Source: Epiperipatus broadwayi (Eukaryota > Onychophora > Udeonychophora > Euonychophora > Peripatidae). From it: a stretch of DNA of 64,000 nt. The notes beneath the pieces are model-generated. The model was not told the origin of the DNA, searched no databases, and saw nothing but the letters and a program-made list of their open reading frames with translations. Below are positions 1 to 13,069 of this stretch, piece by piece (position 1 is the first letter of the stretch; each line of letters begins with the position of its first letter). The stretch is from positions 2,606,001 to 2,670,000 of the forward strand of contig JAQFVV010012531.1 of assembly GCA_028023455.1 (NCBI GenBank), read 5' to 3'. Position numbers and translations under genes: made by a program.

Positions 1-1844
1 GATTTTATAAATTGTAAATGCTGACAATGATAAATAATGGAATAAAATTTTACAATGGCTGACAAATTGATAAACTTTATTACACATCAGCCAAAAATTA
101 AATAATTGAAGATAGATTAATAATTAATCTCTTTTTTTCACAAATAAAATTAAATAATGATTAATTATTATTCTGCCTTCAAATATTTAATACATTAGTT
201 GATTTGTAGTAAAGTTTATTAATTTCTCAGCAGTTGTAAATTTCGTTCAATTATTTATCCTAGTTTGTGTTAAGATTTTTATAAAATAATAACATAGAGA
301 TAAAAAGTGGCTCGATTCATTTTCTATCTTTATATGATGTTGTGTTAATTACAGTTGTTAAAATATTTACTGGTGATATGTAGATAGGTATATATAGCTG
401 GGTATAATGTAATTTATGTATATATAATATACAATTTTAATATTTTATTATTATATATATAATAATAATTAACAACTGTGAATTTTGCATTACATATAAA
501 GAATAAAATTAATAATAAAATGCTAATAAAACTATAAAATTATACGTAGATATATAAATGTGTGTGTGTGTACATTTATATATGAAAATATTTATTAAGA
601 ATAATAAAATATTATATAAATAATTAAAAGTATATATATATAAAATATCAAAATATATTAATGTATGTTTGTGAAAATATTATAAGAAATAATGTAATAA
701 AATTGTGTTTTACAACTTAAAACTGTCAGATAATTTAATAAAAAGGATTGTGAAAAAAGTATAAGCAGTTAGTTTTTTTATAAGTTAATAATATTAGAAC
801 AATTTAGTTATGATTCAAATATAATATTTAAATTCCCAGGTGTAATAAAGTTAAATTAGTGAATGGGTGCCAAATTGTTGTCAATTAATTATGGTATTTA
901 TATCATGTGTCCTGAAAAGTAAGTAAGCATATTATGCATTGATATTACTTGAACCTTAATGGGGTTTATGTCCCAATTGCTTTAGGACAGTGACAAAGTA
1001 TCAGTCTAGAATGTAAAGTCTTTGGATTTATTCTGGAACTTCCAGTGGCCAAACCTTCTATAAATTCTTGAACAATACACCCATTCAATTATTGTTTTTA
1101 TTTACTTACAGCATTTATGTTGATTGGTTTCCAATAAGTAATGAAACTACATTAGCTTTGATTGTCATGTTGGATGCTTTATTAGTAAAAAATATTCTGA
1201 GTTAATCTCTTTATTTAAAATGAAACCATTTTTTGATGACTGGTTGAGAATATAATTCATTGCTGTAACTTTAGTCATAAAGTAATTGATTGAAATCAAT
1301 GGCTGGTAATTCTAGCGTCAAACTTCTAATACAAACTCCATAGTTTGTTCTAAGTAGAATTACAATTATTGACTGATTAGGTTTTATTAGCATTCTTTTC
1401 ATATAATTTGTGCAGACACATAAAATTGACTAAATCTTTGAAAATAACTAGTATTTGCTATTCATTTTACAGTTATAAAATAAGCTTTGATTATAAAATA
1501 ATTGCAATAAGAAAATGTGACATAGTGTTAATGATTCATCTCAAACAGTCTATTTTGATTAAATAGTTTTGTCAGCAAGCATTAGATGGCACTTTTTTTT
1601 ATGTATAAATGGATTGAAAAAGATGAATCAAATAATTAATAATTGAATAGTTTATTATCAAAATTCATAAGAGATTTCAGCACTAGAAGTGACAACTGGA
1701 ATTATTATCCACAAATCTTGAATTTCAAAGTATGCCACCTTACCACCTCACTAAACCACACATAACATTATATAATTAGTTTAGTATATTAATTAAAGAT
1801 AGTATAAGTTTATTTTATATGTCACAATTTATACAATACATTAT
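1..1844. other. AT-rich sequence without recognisable genes
   Basis: No open reading frame of useful length and no recognisable protein motif. The stretch is extremely AT-rich with TA-rich microsatellite-like runs near 410-470 and 625-660 and a short TG run near 558-571. I see nothing else supportable. Confidence 0.6.
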
Positions 1845-1947
1845 AACAGGCAAAACTCTCTATATGTATTGCCACTCAATGCAAGCTAATGGATGCCAGA
1901 AGGCTTGTGCATAAAATCACCAACTAGTGCCTACTCATCCAATATCC

Positions 1948-2362
1948 CCAGACTAGTTTCTAGCTTGTGACCTTCATCAGTGAGGAGCCTTGGATCTCTG
2001 AGAGCACTGCATCTAGATCTTAGGATCTAATGCAACCCACCAGCAATACGTATAGAGAGCAAGCATAAGAAATGGTGATTATGTTATGTTTATTGGCTTA
2101 AAACCAATCCTGCCTAATAGGGTAGTGGTGGCTATGGTTAGTAAAGAACCAAAGTCACCAAAATGTATGGGTACTGAACTGAGTTCAGATCCATATGACT
2201 ATATAAGCTGATGAGCTTGGATTGAAAATATTATAGTGTTTTCAATTTAAGACTCATAGTTTTGTAGTTAAGTAGCGATAAAAGGTGGCTGCTGGAGGGT
2301 TGCATTACATCCTAAGATCTAGATGCAATGCTCTCAGATGCAAGGCTCCTCACTGATGAAGG
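1948..2362. repeat. Internal segment copy 1 of the nested foldback
   Basis: The segment begins CCAGACTAGTTTCTAGCTTG and is repeated directly from 2363. It carries its own inverted arms: GAGAGCACTGCATCTAGATC near 2000 is mirrored near 2310-2330. It also holds a SINE-like stretch in which GAGTTCAGATCC (around 2179) resembles a degenerate RNA polymerase III B box. Confidence 0.7.
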
Positions 2363-2765
2363 CCAGACTAGTTTCTGGCTTGTCACCTTGGTCAGTGAGG
2401 AGCCTTGGATCTGAGAGCACTGCATCTAGATCTTAGGATCTAATGCAACCCTACAGCAATACGTATAGAGAGCAAGCATAAGAAATGGTGATCATGTTAT
2501 GTTTATTGGCTTAAAACCAATTCTGCCTAATAGGGTAGTGGTGGCTATGGTTAGTAAAGAACCAAAGTCACCAAAATGTATGGGTACTGAACTGAGTTCA
2601 GATCCATATGACTATATAAGCTGATGGGCTTGGATTGAAAATATTATAGTGTTTTCAATTTAAGACTCATAGTTTTGTATTTAAGTAGCGATAAAAGGTG
2701 GCTGCTGGAGGGTTGCATTACATCCTAAGATCTAGATGCAGTGCTCTCAGATGCAAGGCTCCTCA
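2363..2765. repeat. Internal segment copy 2 of the nested foldback
   Basis: A nearly identical direct repeat of 1948-2362, differing by scattered substitutions and a short indel. The high similarity between the two copies, against the poorer similarity of the outer inverted arms, suggests the internal duplication is younger than the element. Confidence 0.7.
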
Positions 2766-2950
2766 CTGACGAAGGTCACAAGCCAGAAACTAGTCTGGGG
2801 ATATTGGTTGAGTAAGCACTAGATGGGGATTTTATGCACAAGTCTTCTGGCATCCATTAATTACTCTAGCTTGCATTGAGTGTACGTATAGAGAGTTTTG
2901 CCTGTTTTAATAACAGTTATAAGCAAGCATAAGAAATGGTGATCATGTGA

Positions 2951-5904
2951 TGTTTATTGACAATACATTATAGTTGCAAAACTGTGATTACTTGTAAGAA
3001 GAAACATTGATTCCTTTCTGATCCTTTAAAAAAATCAAACAGAATAAATTCCAAGTATCTACTTTATATAATCTTGTTTTTGTGACTATTATTACCACAT
3101 TGGTAACCTCACAAACTAACAAGAATGAGTGATCATCCTACATTATTAACAAGCATGGTGAAGTTATTGGCTTTATTTCGTAGTTTAATAATAAAAAATC
3201 ATTATGATTTTCTCTCTTAGTTATCTGATGGTTTTTAATCTAAACCTTGATTGGATTTTCTTGAAAGCGAGATGTGAATATGAATGCTTATTCTCTTTTA
3301 TGTTTAGAAATAAAGACTTCTATATCAGTAGTGGACTCCCTTCCTTGCATAACAATTTGATGTAATTCATTCTTTACTTTTATCATGTCTAAATTATGAG
3401 CATAAGTATGTAAAAATATTCATAATAAAATAATAGTAGTTTTAATTAATATACAAATTTACATTTCCTCATATTTATGAATGAAGCACATATGATTTGA
3501 AATGAAATTTTTTTAAAATATCGTTAACTTATATAAAAAAAATGATACATAAAACAATTTATTTTTATGTGATTTTTATCTGTTTTAAAATAGAGAGTTC
3601 TTAAAAAATTTTGTGACCCCCAATAATTTTTATGTAACTCCTTGAGGGGTTGTGACTCACAATTTGAGCGCCACTACTCTATATCTCAGAAACTATAAAT
3701 TTATCAGTCAAAGTAGAAGAAAAAATATCAGAATATTTTGAGAATGTTAAAATTGTCATTGGTCAAACAAAAAATAAAAAGAAATAAAGAATTCAAGAAA
3801 ATATTGAAATGAAAAAAACATATAATGAGTTAAGTGAATGAGATTGAAATATTTCTACTTTATTTGGCTCACTTGTTTTACAGTTTGGCCGAGAAGGCTT
3901 TTCAGAAATCTTTAAAGAAAAAAATGTTCTGTGAATTTGAATTTACAGGATAGCACCAACAATAATAATAGAATTAGAAAAGTTACAAATGTTAAAATAT
4001 AATTATTTTTAATTGTCAAAGATGGTAGATTAAAGGCATTAAATCATGAAGCAAAAAGATTTGGTTTACGTGTTAAACACAATCAAAGCAAAACTATGAA
4101 GATTGGGAGCAAAACTGAAGGGAAAAATGATAGAAATGAGCCAAGGAATTCTGGTATATATTTTGAAGATATGTCTCTAGAAAATTTTACTGATTAAAAT
4201 AACACAATTAACAATATCCAGAGAACAAACATATCTACAAGTCCAATCACATGCATATTAAAAAAAAAAGATAGAAATATCATTTCTGGAGTTGTTTACA
4301 TTATTCATTGGTATTGTAAAAAAATATATAAAGATAAAAATAGTTTGAGTTTAAATGAAAGAGTGTAAAAGTAGATTAAAAAATAAATATCTTGGTTCTA
4401 CATAAAATATTCATGAGAGCATTTTACACAATAAGATTTTATTTGAAAAGACTATAGCTGCCTTGTTTGAGAAGAATAAAACAGAAACATATTTAAAAAT
4501 ATATCTTTTACTACAGTTTTATAAAAAAAAAACTATTAATTTGTTTTGTTTTGTTTAATATTAGAGAAATTATAATATTATTCAGGATTGAGGAAAAGCA
4601 TTACAATATGTATGTGTGTGTTGTTTTGTATTATTTTGCACTATGAAAGTCTGGATTAATAGAAATCATTAATGAATTTGTTATATTTATTATTATATTC
4701 TATGTTTGTGAACATTAGTAATACCAAAAATTTTAATAAAAAATAATCTTGCCATTTAAAAAAACATGCTACAGAAAGTTATCAATACTTAATTGTATCA
4801 AAAAATTTCCAAACACAAATTGTTTAAAAACTGAATATGAAGGAAATTTTATTGAAAAAGGTTATAGAAAAACAAAATCAACAACATTTGTTTGTCCATA
4901 TAAATCAATCAAATGATAACTGGAAAACAATTTCAAATATTACCCAATGTAAACATAAGAGGTTAACCCTATAGAATATGGACAAATGATACTAAAGAAT
5001 GATATAAAGATAATTATATTTATTTAGCATTATTGCAAAAAAATGGACAACAACAGAACAGAGTTGAGTTAAGATGTCATGTGCTTACATGTGTTGGCCT
5101 TATATTTCTGAATGATGGCTGTCAGAAAACATTCAAATACAATATAGACATTATAGCAAAAATTCTTCAGTATACTTTAGCTATTCAACTCAAAAATGAT
5201 TACACAGAAATGATATTTTGGAGACCAGTTTAAAAGATGCTATTCATTTTAGGGTGTAACCATTTGAGATGTGCTTTAAAAATTGATTGTAGTGTTATGC
5301 AGAAAAAAATATCAAGAACATTGTCTATTCCAAACACAGAGCAAGTTTGGAACTGAAAATGCTTATTTTTAATTATTCTATTTTTAAGTTGCACATTTTT
5401 ATACACAATTTGGTGACCCACAATTTATTATATATGTGTGACATTAAAATAATTCATTCAGTTCTTACTTGTATCTTGTACATCTTGGTGGTAGTGCCCA
5501 GCAAAGTGTATATCGTTTCAATTGATAAGGTTCATGATAGGTTACAGTAACACTCTGCACAGATCTTTAAAAAAAAGAATTAAATTTACAAATACATACA
5601 TATATAATCAATTACATATATTCTTATACTAAAGAGCTCAAATTTATAAAAGCAAAAACATTAAAATATTTCTAGTAAATTGAATGTACTATTTTATAAT
5701 TAATTTTTCAAATCACTTTAGTACTCTGAATGATATAATTAATGTAAACTATTCAAATAGTTTGAGTTATAATTCACATTATTCAAAACCTGCAATCACA
5801 TCCCCACAGCAATCATGTAATCATCCAATTAGATTTTAGCAATTCCTTTTAATACTTTGCAAAGTATTACAACATATCATTCTTTACACATTGATAAAAT
5901 TATA
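2951..5904. other. AT-rich sequence, no gene seen
   Basis: Short open frames here have skewed, AT-driven compositions and no family signature. A stretch near 3612-3675 (TTGTGACCC..., TTGTGACTCACAATTTGAG) resembles the degenerate ends of old DNA transposons, but I cannot define element boundaries or a transposase. Confidence 0.5.
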
Positions 5905-6205
5905 AAAAAATAAACAAATCCACCTTTCCTAAGACTTTTACAATACTTATTTTATAAAAATTAATCAATCTTGCAGTTTCAATAAGATATATATAAATAT
6001 ACAAATACACAAATAGTTTACCATTGAAATAAATACTTTAAAATTATATCTCCTTATAAATTGACTCAATTTTTATATCTTATTCCATTTATAGATATAT
6101 ACTAAATATATATATTCATCAATTATACTATGCATATATTATGCCCCATTTATATACAATATATAAATACCACATTCAATATATATATATATCAAATATA
6201 TTTAT
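5905..6205 (-). repeat. Diverged dispersed repeat, reverse-complement partner of 11.57-11.95 kb
   Basis: Read on the minus strand, this matches 11.57-11.95 kb over roughly 300 bases. Shared landmarks include the reverse complement of ATGCCCCATTTATA (6140-6153), of TTGACTCAATTTTTATATCT (6061-6080) and of AAAATTAATCAA (near 5957-5968). No coding potential. It may be one of two independent insertions or one terminus of a larger element. Confidence 0.6.
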
Positions 6206-7425
6206 ACAGCAGCCTCGCTATATGAACAAAGTAAAAAGAGAATGGCTTTTTTTTAAAGAATAAAAAAAAGGAGAGAATTATTAGATTTTTTTTAAAAAGA
6301 TACACTTTTTTTTAAAAAAAAAAAGAGAAAAAATTAGACAATTTGTATACGGAAAAAAAAAGTTTTATATTTCAGGTTTTAAATAAAATAACAATTAGGA
6401 TCAATTTTTTCTTCAATAAAGGAGTTTTTTGTTGTAAGAAAAAAAAACAATGGTTACTTACATTTTCTCTGGATTAAAACAATTCAATTACCAAAAGATT
6501 TAATTAAGTTTTGTTTTGGTAGTTTTCATGGAATATTATACAATTGTTTGAAAGTAATTAAAGTAATAAGCAAAAATTTTGTACAAAAGAGTTGTTGAAA
6601 TAAATCTAATCAGATTATAAACTTTATAAATTTGAAAATTAACCAGATTAGACCGTTTAAACATTTTGTTTTAAAAATACCTTATATTTTAATTAGTTAA
6701 ATTAATGAAAAATGGAAAAAAAGAGATACAGTGACACAAGGCAGATAGATGTCTTAGAGTACAATGATCAAGTTTTCTTCTAAAAAGATCATTACATATT
6801 TTATTTCTATCTTTTCCTTCACTCATTTATATAGACTGACTAAAACATATTTATTGTGACCACTGTCTGATGAATCTCAAGCATCAGAAAATCCAGGTTT
6901 TACTTTGACATCTATTGATTTAATATATCCTGTTAAATGAGGTGCATTTATAATATACCATGTGTGTATGTTAGCCTGGACACTATGTAGTCCCAGTTGA
7001 TTATCCACAGAGTATCCACCACCAAGAATTAGAAATGTAAGGTGTAACTCAATCTATCATTGTCAAGAAGTGTTTGTCCTATGATATATATTTTATTTGC
7101 CTAAGATCTGTCAAATGAAAACATTTTCTTATTGAAGAGAGTGCCATATATGCTGTACCAGTCAAAAAACCACCACCTCCTAAACTGCAAGTCGGATCCA
7201 AACTCAGGTGGTTCAAACTGAATTCAATCCCAACTTACCAGCTCAGATTAGTAGAAATCTAAATCGATGGCACAGTGCTATGCATCAAGAAACTAGCTCA
7301 ATGGTTGGTGAGGATTATAGACTCCTGAACTGACACTAATATTGGATAATAAATTCTAAAGATAATTTTAAATCAATTCATATGTATATGTTCGGGTTGC
7401 CAACACAGACAGCGAGCCTTAACAT
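6206..7425. other. AT-rich sequence with poly-A/T blocks, no gene seen
   Basis: The segment 6245-6460 is rich in runs of A and T. Around 7265-7330 the text TAGCTCAATGGTTGGTGAG resembles a decayed tRNA-like SINE head, too weak for a separate call. Nothing else is supportable. Confidence 0.5.
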
Positions 7426-7831
7426 TAAATAATTATTGAATAAGAGAATTAAGAACTAAGAAACCAAGTGTGTTTAGAAAATATTTAATAATAATAGTTT
7501 GTTTTGTTTGAATTTTAAATAATGATTATATTAATTAATTCTAGTCCTTAAACAAAGTTTATAACTATAATAAGAGTGGCGGTCCTTATTATATGCCAAT
7601 GAGTATTACACAATATTTTGGAATTCTTTAAATAATTATTGAATAAGAGAATTAAGAACTAAGAAACCAAGTGTGTTTAGAAAATATTTAATAATAATAG
7701 TTTGTTTTGTTTGAATTTTAAATAATGATTATATTAATTAATTCTAGTCCTTAAACAAAGTTTATAACTATAATAAGAGTGGCGGTCCTTATTATATGCC
7801 AATGAGTATTACACAATATTTTGGAATTCTA
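7426..7831. repeat. Exact tandem duplication, two 203-bp copies
   Basis: Positions 7426-7628 and 7629-7831 read as the same sequence with no difference I can find by eye. Each copy runs from TAAATAATTATTGAATAAG to TTTTGGAATTCT. The identity implies either a very recent duplication or an assembly artefact. No coding content. Confidence 0.9.
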
Positions 7832-8171
7832 TGTCTATGCCCCCAACAAGAAATAAAAGGTAGATAAAGGTATTCGGTTGTAAAAGAAATTATTACTCTA
7901 ATTTTATACGAAAGAATGTGAGATTTATTTTCACATTCGCAAATCCATTCATGAAGAGCAAGATACGTATTTTAGGGCATAACTTTAATCTTTATTAGAA
8001 AACTTATTCACTTTGAGATAACTGAGAATTTGTTTGACTTTAATTGAAATCACTTCATCATGAATTACAAGCATCAGAGCGGGCTTTACTGGAACAGAGA
8101 GGTAATGGTGCTGACGAATTATGAGCTATAAATGAAATTGAAAGACAATAGCTGGTCGATGATCTAAGTCC

Positions 8172-8279
8172 TATGGCGGCTTGTATTTCACAAGTCTTAC
8201 TGCCGTTTAAGGAGAGGTGATTTAAAAGTAGTATGGCGGCTTGTATTTGACAAGTCTTATGCCCTTTAAGTAGATGTGG
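8172..8279. repeat. Two tandem copies of a ~48-base motif, period 60
   Basis: TATGGCGGCTTGTATTT begins at 8172 and again at 8232. Each is followed by a similar tail (ACAAGTCTTA, then a CCGTTTAAGG or CCCTTTAAGT variant). Function unknown. Confidence 0.7.
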
Positions 8280-8809
8280 AATGCGGGAAAGCCAGGCCGA
8301 GTTGTAACTACGAGCCTTTGGTGTTCCAAATATAACATGAACAGGAGAGGAAGTGCTTTCTTCCTCGATAATTTAAAATAACAGAAATATTATCACTGAC
8401 AAGCCTAATGGAGTGGAAGATTGCCCTACGTCAGCAACATTCAAAGATGGTGACTTGAGAATCACCGTTTGAATAATAAAACCCAATTATAGAATGCTCA
8501 ATGTGATGACTTGATCAAATTAATTAAAGTCAAACGAGCTTTTAACTAAAACTATTTTAAAGCATTTAGAAAATTATATTAATTATGCCCCAAACACCGT
8601 GCTCCTTCTGAATATTAATAGACAGTGAAAACAATTTGAATTAGAATGTATCTAGTTGATTCCTTTATCGACCCTTTGTCAAAACATTTTAATATTATTA
8701 TGAATAAATACACATTGGTGAATACAAGAAAATAGCCAGGGCATAGATTAGAAATGAAGCTAATAATTTATTATTAGCCAATTATAAAAATAAAAAACAT
8801 TTAATAATT

Positions 8810-8932
8810 TCTTTCGACTCGATGATTGATAGAACTGTATAAATCTAGTTCTAATGGACGAGAATTATTATCAGATTTAATATATTTTCTGCGTAAGGCA
8901 AATAGAACAAAGGAGTTTATCGAGTCGAAAGA
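8810..8932. repeat. Short inverted repeat flanking a ~95-base loop
   Basis: TCTTTCGACTCGAT at 8810-8823 is the exact reverse complement of ATCGAGTCGAAAGA at 8919-8932, and the flanking bases AATAAT and TTATT extend the similarity. The size and form fit a very small MITE or a stem-loop. Confidence 0.6.
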
Positions 8933-9576
8933 TTATTGGCATATAATTAAAAATAAACAACATTAATAAATCACACAAAATATATATATAGTATAGTAAA
9001 TGAACCGCCATAGTAAGGAAGGAAAGTTAAATTTAAAGACTAGAGATTGAGAGAATTACTAATTTAAAATAGCATAAATAAAAGGTGTTACACAGAGATT
9101 ATTACATTAAAGAATGAAAAGAGCTCTTAAAGGGAGTATAAAGTAAAGTTCGGAAACTGGCCAGAAAGTTTAAGGTTCATTATGGAAATAGATTACCATT
9201 TCTTCCAGGGCTGGTTCCCTTAGTTTACATGTCCGGGTTGGTAAAACATAGGCATGCATTTAGTTGATTACTTGATCAGCATTTTATTTGATTTTGGCAG
9301 CATGATTGGTCCGGAAAGGATTTAGCAGCTTCGTTGAAGATTCTCATGGGGCTTCAGGAACCATAGTCAGATTCCTAAAGTTTTATCTCCTTACCATGAT
9401 AGGAACACTTTTGAATTTCATGATTTTTAAACACATAGAGTTTACTGCACTTCTCTACAACAAAGATGGCTTCTCCCTCTCCAAACTTTTCAGAGCTATA
9501 TATACTGTTTCTGATGCCTTCGGCTTAGCACTTCTTTCATTATCAATGTTACAAAATTTACTGGTTGTTTTTAGAT

Positions 9577-9769
9577 ACATTCCTTCGATAAAGCTTTCAA
9601 ACTCATTAACTTGAATTCATTTTCTAATTAGAAAATGAATTCTTAAAATCAGAAAATGATTTTAATTAGGAAATCCTTACATTTTAAATACTTATCTTTT
9701 TTTCTAATTAATAAAACTTTACCTATTGTTTTTGGAAAGGAAAAATCTGAAAGCTTATCGAAAGAATGT
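9577..9769. repeat. Inverted repeat surrounding a perfect palindrome
   Basis: ACATTCCTTCGATAAAGC (from 9577) is mirrored by GCTTATCGAAAGAATGT (to 9769), with one substitution and one indel across 23 bases. Near the left arm lies a perfect 30-bp palindrome at 9613-9642 whose half is GAATTCATTTTCTAA. Further AGAAAATGA copies sit between the arms. No coding content. Confidence 0.65.
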
Positions 9770-11559
9770 AGCTTTTAATTATTAAAAATTTAACAAATTA
9801 TTTAAAAGTGAAATAAACATTCCAGACGCAATGAAACTTTCGAACAATTATATATATTTAAATATTTACAAATATATACGCACAATCCATGCAGTTATAA
9901 TATATATAAATTCATGAATAATTTTATCATGAATTTATCAATAGCATTGATCAATTTAAACCTTAAACGAATTAATTTTAACACACATTTATGAAATAAG
10001 TTTTTATTTATGGAAATTAGCGTGGATTGAATGTATAAAACCCCATTGCATCGGAAATTTAAGGTTAGTACTAGGGTTTGAAGTGGGCTTATGGATAGAT
10101 GTCATGAAGCTAGGATCGAACTCAGATCCGACTGCTTCAATGCATAGATATATCTATCAGAAGGATCCTGACATAAATTTACATCTACAGTGTGACACAA
10201 GTTAAAAAAGATTGTAAAGAAAAAAACAAATTCACAGAAATAAACAATGATTCTAAATAAACAAAAGGAAGAACCAAATGAAAATCAGAAAATGTTGAGC
10301 TCAACAAAGTCTTTACAAAAGAACTGAGTATGAACTTTAATGATTTGTCTAAAGTCATCATTACAATCTAAATTTTTATTATTTATCTTACTATTAATAT
10401 TAATAGTAAATAAATTAACTAAACTCCATTTAAATATTTGTAGAGTTTTATAATTAGATAGTGAAACCATTAACATATTAATAAATATGTTTTTGTTATT
10501 TGTAAATCTGGTTCCATTCTTTTTTCTTTTAATTTCTCACCATTGTAATTAACAAATTTTTCACCATAAGGTGAATAGATTGTTTATATAACATTTATTT
10601 TGACACAGTCAGAATATGATAGTCAATGAGATGGGATTTTTACTCAACAGAGTTAGATTTGGTTAAGTGATAGCAATACTGAAAGAAATTTAAATCGTTC
10701 CTATGAATATTCCTTGTATTCAGAATAACATCTAGATCTAAATCTAATATAAATGTGTATATTTATGGAGGGTTCCTTTTTAGTTAATCCAGAGTGAGTT
10801 AATAGTCTTGAAATATGACTGGGGTCTATGAAATTACATGATGGCTGGTCTCCTTTCCAAAGTTATATAGACACTTTTGAAGTTAGGCAGCATAACAGTT
10901 CACATATAATTTGGACATAACAATCAATGTAATGTTAGTTTAGAACCTTACGATGACTTATCTACTTCATGATGGAACTAAACTTGCACTCTTCCTGGCT
11001 TGGCCAAAGCCCGACCAGAGGGCAAACTTCATTATATTTTAACATTGCTACTGACAGTCAAGAAAGGATGAATGAATGAAGTATCAAAGCATAAGCATAA
11101 TAATCAATCTTTTCAGAGAGCCCTATTTATAGTTCACTGAGATGTCTTATCAGTTTTTATTATGGTTTGATTTCAAAATCCATCTACTGGTTGCCGATTA
11201 AATCTAACCTTGCTGCAGTCTGTGGCACACTGATCAACAAACTTTACAAAAATTAGCTTTGAAAGGGAATTGTAACAAAATAAAAGACAATGTTTTATTA
11301 AACAACATATAATATTTATCTTCTAATTAGCCGATTGGTTTATCTAGAATTTAATTACTTTTATGAACATAATGTCATTTCCACCCACCTAATTATAAAA
11401 TATTCTTACAATTGTTAATAAAATATTTTGTTTTAAATTTTATTTTAGAATTAATGAAGTCGTATACATTTTATCTGCGCATATATATATATTTTCTGCT
11501 TAGCAAAATGTTGGAAAATCTTTAATTAAAAATTCCTAACAAATTTTTAAAAATATATA
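9770..11559. other. AT-rich sequence, no gene seen
   Basis: Only short AT-driven frames. A weak tRNA-like SINE segment is listed separately near 10.1 kb. Nothing else can be supported. Confidence 0.5.
10105..10170 (-). repeat. Possible tRNA-derived SINE remnant
   Basis: On the minus strand GAGTTCGATCC (10113-10123) matches an RNA polymerase III B box. No clean A box is visible at the expected distance, so this is a weak call. Confidence 0.3.
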
Positions 11560-11955
11560 CGTGAAATGTATATATATATCGTTTCAATATATATTTGGTA
11601 TACATATTGGAAGTGGTATTTATAGATATATTGTATTTATAAATTTATTAAACGCACATTGATTACGTAAGTAATATTTACCAAGGCTGTAATGGGGCAT
11701 AATATTTATGTATAGTATAATTAATGCATATATATATATATGAAATAAGATATTTAAAAAAATGAGTCAATTTATAAGAAGATATAATGTCAAGTTGTTC
11801 GTTTAAATGATAACTATTTGTGTATTCATGTATTTATATATATATTTTATAGCTTTGAAGAAATAACTAAACTCTAAGGTTGATTAATTTTTAAAAAATA
11901 AGCATTCTAACAATAATAAGAAATATGGATTAGTTTAATTTTTTACCTTTTAATA
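11560..11955 (+). repeat. Diverged dispersed repeat, partner of 5.9-6.2 kb
   Basis: The reverse complement matches the repeat at 5.9-6.2 kb. Shared landmarks are GGTATTTATAGATATATTG (11613 on), ATGGGGCATAATAT (11693 on), GAGTCAATTTATAAGAAGAT (11763 on) and TTGATTAATTTTT (near 11880). No open reading frame. Confidence 0.6.
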
Positions 11956-11960
11956 CTAAT

Positions 11961-13069
11961 GAGAGTCATGCAGATCTTGCTCTACAACGCATTATTTAAA
12001 GTATGTTTTAGACCCTATTTAAATACCATATATTAAATTTTATATGCATTACAAAATTTTAGCATTAAAAAAATTATTAAACATCACAATCATGAAGTAT
12101 AAAATAGCTTTGGATTTGTAAGGTAAAATATTTATTTATTTTGTAAACAACAACTAAATATTTCACTAATATAAACTCTATCCAAACAGTCTTAAGTGAG
12201 GAGTTTAAAATATAACAAAAAAAAATAAATAAAATAAAACATATCAAATATATATATAACATGAACTATTATTTAGTGTAATATAATCAATAGCAAACAT
12301 TTTTCAAAAGTCAGATATTTAGTGTTAGTTAAATTCAAAGAATATTCTTGCATAAACATATTAAATCATTTTAGATCATTATAATTAAGCTGCATCCAAT
12401 TGGAAGTCTTAACAAAATTTGATGTAGTTAATTAATATTTAGTTTGCAATCTATTTACAAATGAAAATCTAGGATTTAAATAAGATCTTTTGCAATATAT
12501 ATTTATTTTATACCAATATAAATGAATAACATCCAGTATATTTTAAGTCACATAAATATCTCTAACGTTTGTAGCAGATGTGACAAAAATAAGAAATACT
12601 GTAAAATTCTGTAAAATACTTCCCTCATACATATATATGGTAACATAATATGCTTTGATAACAAGAAATACAAACTAATTAATGCTGATAGAAGCAAAAA
12701 CTTAGATAAATGGAATATATAATTTAATTTAGAAAAAAAAAACAAAGAAAAGTCAATATGATTTGACTAGAGTAATCTAGAATTTGTAGAGACATAGATA
12801 ACAGTAATTATTATTAAATAAAATACTGGTACAAGTACTACTGCGATGTAATTAATATATATATATATCAAGAGAATATGATATAAATTTATAATAAAAA
12901 TATGGCTTTTGTTTTATTTATATTAACTGATAAACAATTACAAATTAACCATTTATCAATTAAAAATAAATCAACATTAATTATTTTTTCCAGGCAGGCA
13001 TATGATACTATATCTGCTAAACCATAATTATTTGGTTATAAATATATCATTTACATGAATTAAAAATAA
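11961..13069. other. AT-rich sequence, no gene seen
   Basis: Only short frames of low-complexity, hydrophobic, Phe/Leu/Ile/Tyr-rich translation, typical of unselected AT-rich DNA. Confidence 0.55.

Larger units (their letters stand above)
1845..2950. mobile_element. Nested foldback (MITE-like) element with long terminal inverted repeats
   Basis: The ends are long imperfect inverted repeats: about 1845-1975 (starting AACAGGCAAAACTCTC) is repeated in reverse complement at about 2775-2906 (ending GAGAGTTTTGCCTGTT). Between them lie two direct copies of a roughly 414-bp segment, each of which has its own inverted arms. A tail containing GCAAGCATAAGAAATGGTGATC (2924-2945) follows the right repeat and also follows the related short elements at 13.1, 49.3 and 54.1 kb, so the full element probably extends to about 2950. 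No transposase is encoded, so it would be non-autonomous. The superfamily is not identified. Confidence 0.75.
7832..9576. other. Less AT-rich block of unknown origin
   Basis: This stretch has visibly more G and C than its surroundings and contains small internal repeats (8172-8279 and 8810-8932). It could be an old transposable element interior. A frame across 9306-9614 lacks an ATG start and any recognisable domain, so no gene is called. Confidence 0.45.

Noticed and set aside
3612-3675. hAT-like transposon end
   Set aside because: Only a general resemblance; no inverted repeat partner, target duplication or transposase was found.
9306-9614. Open frame of 102 residues
   Set aside because: It begins at TTG rather than ATG, has no recognisable domain and ends at an inverted repeat. 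Likely chance or old element sequence.
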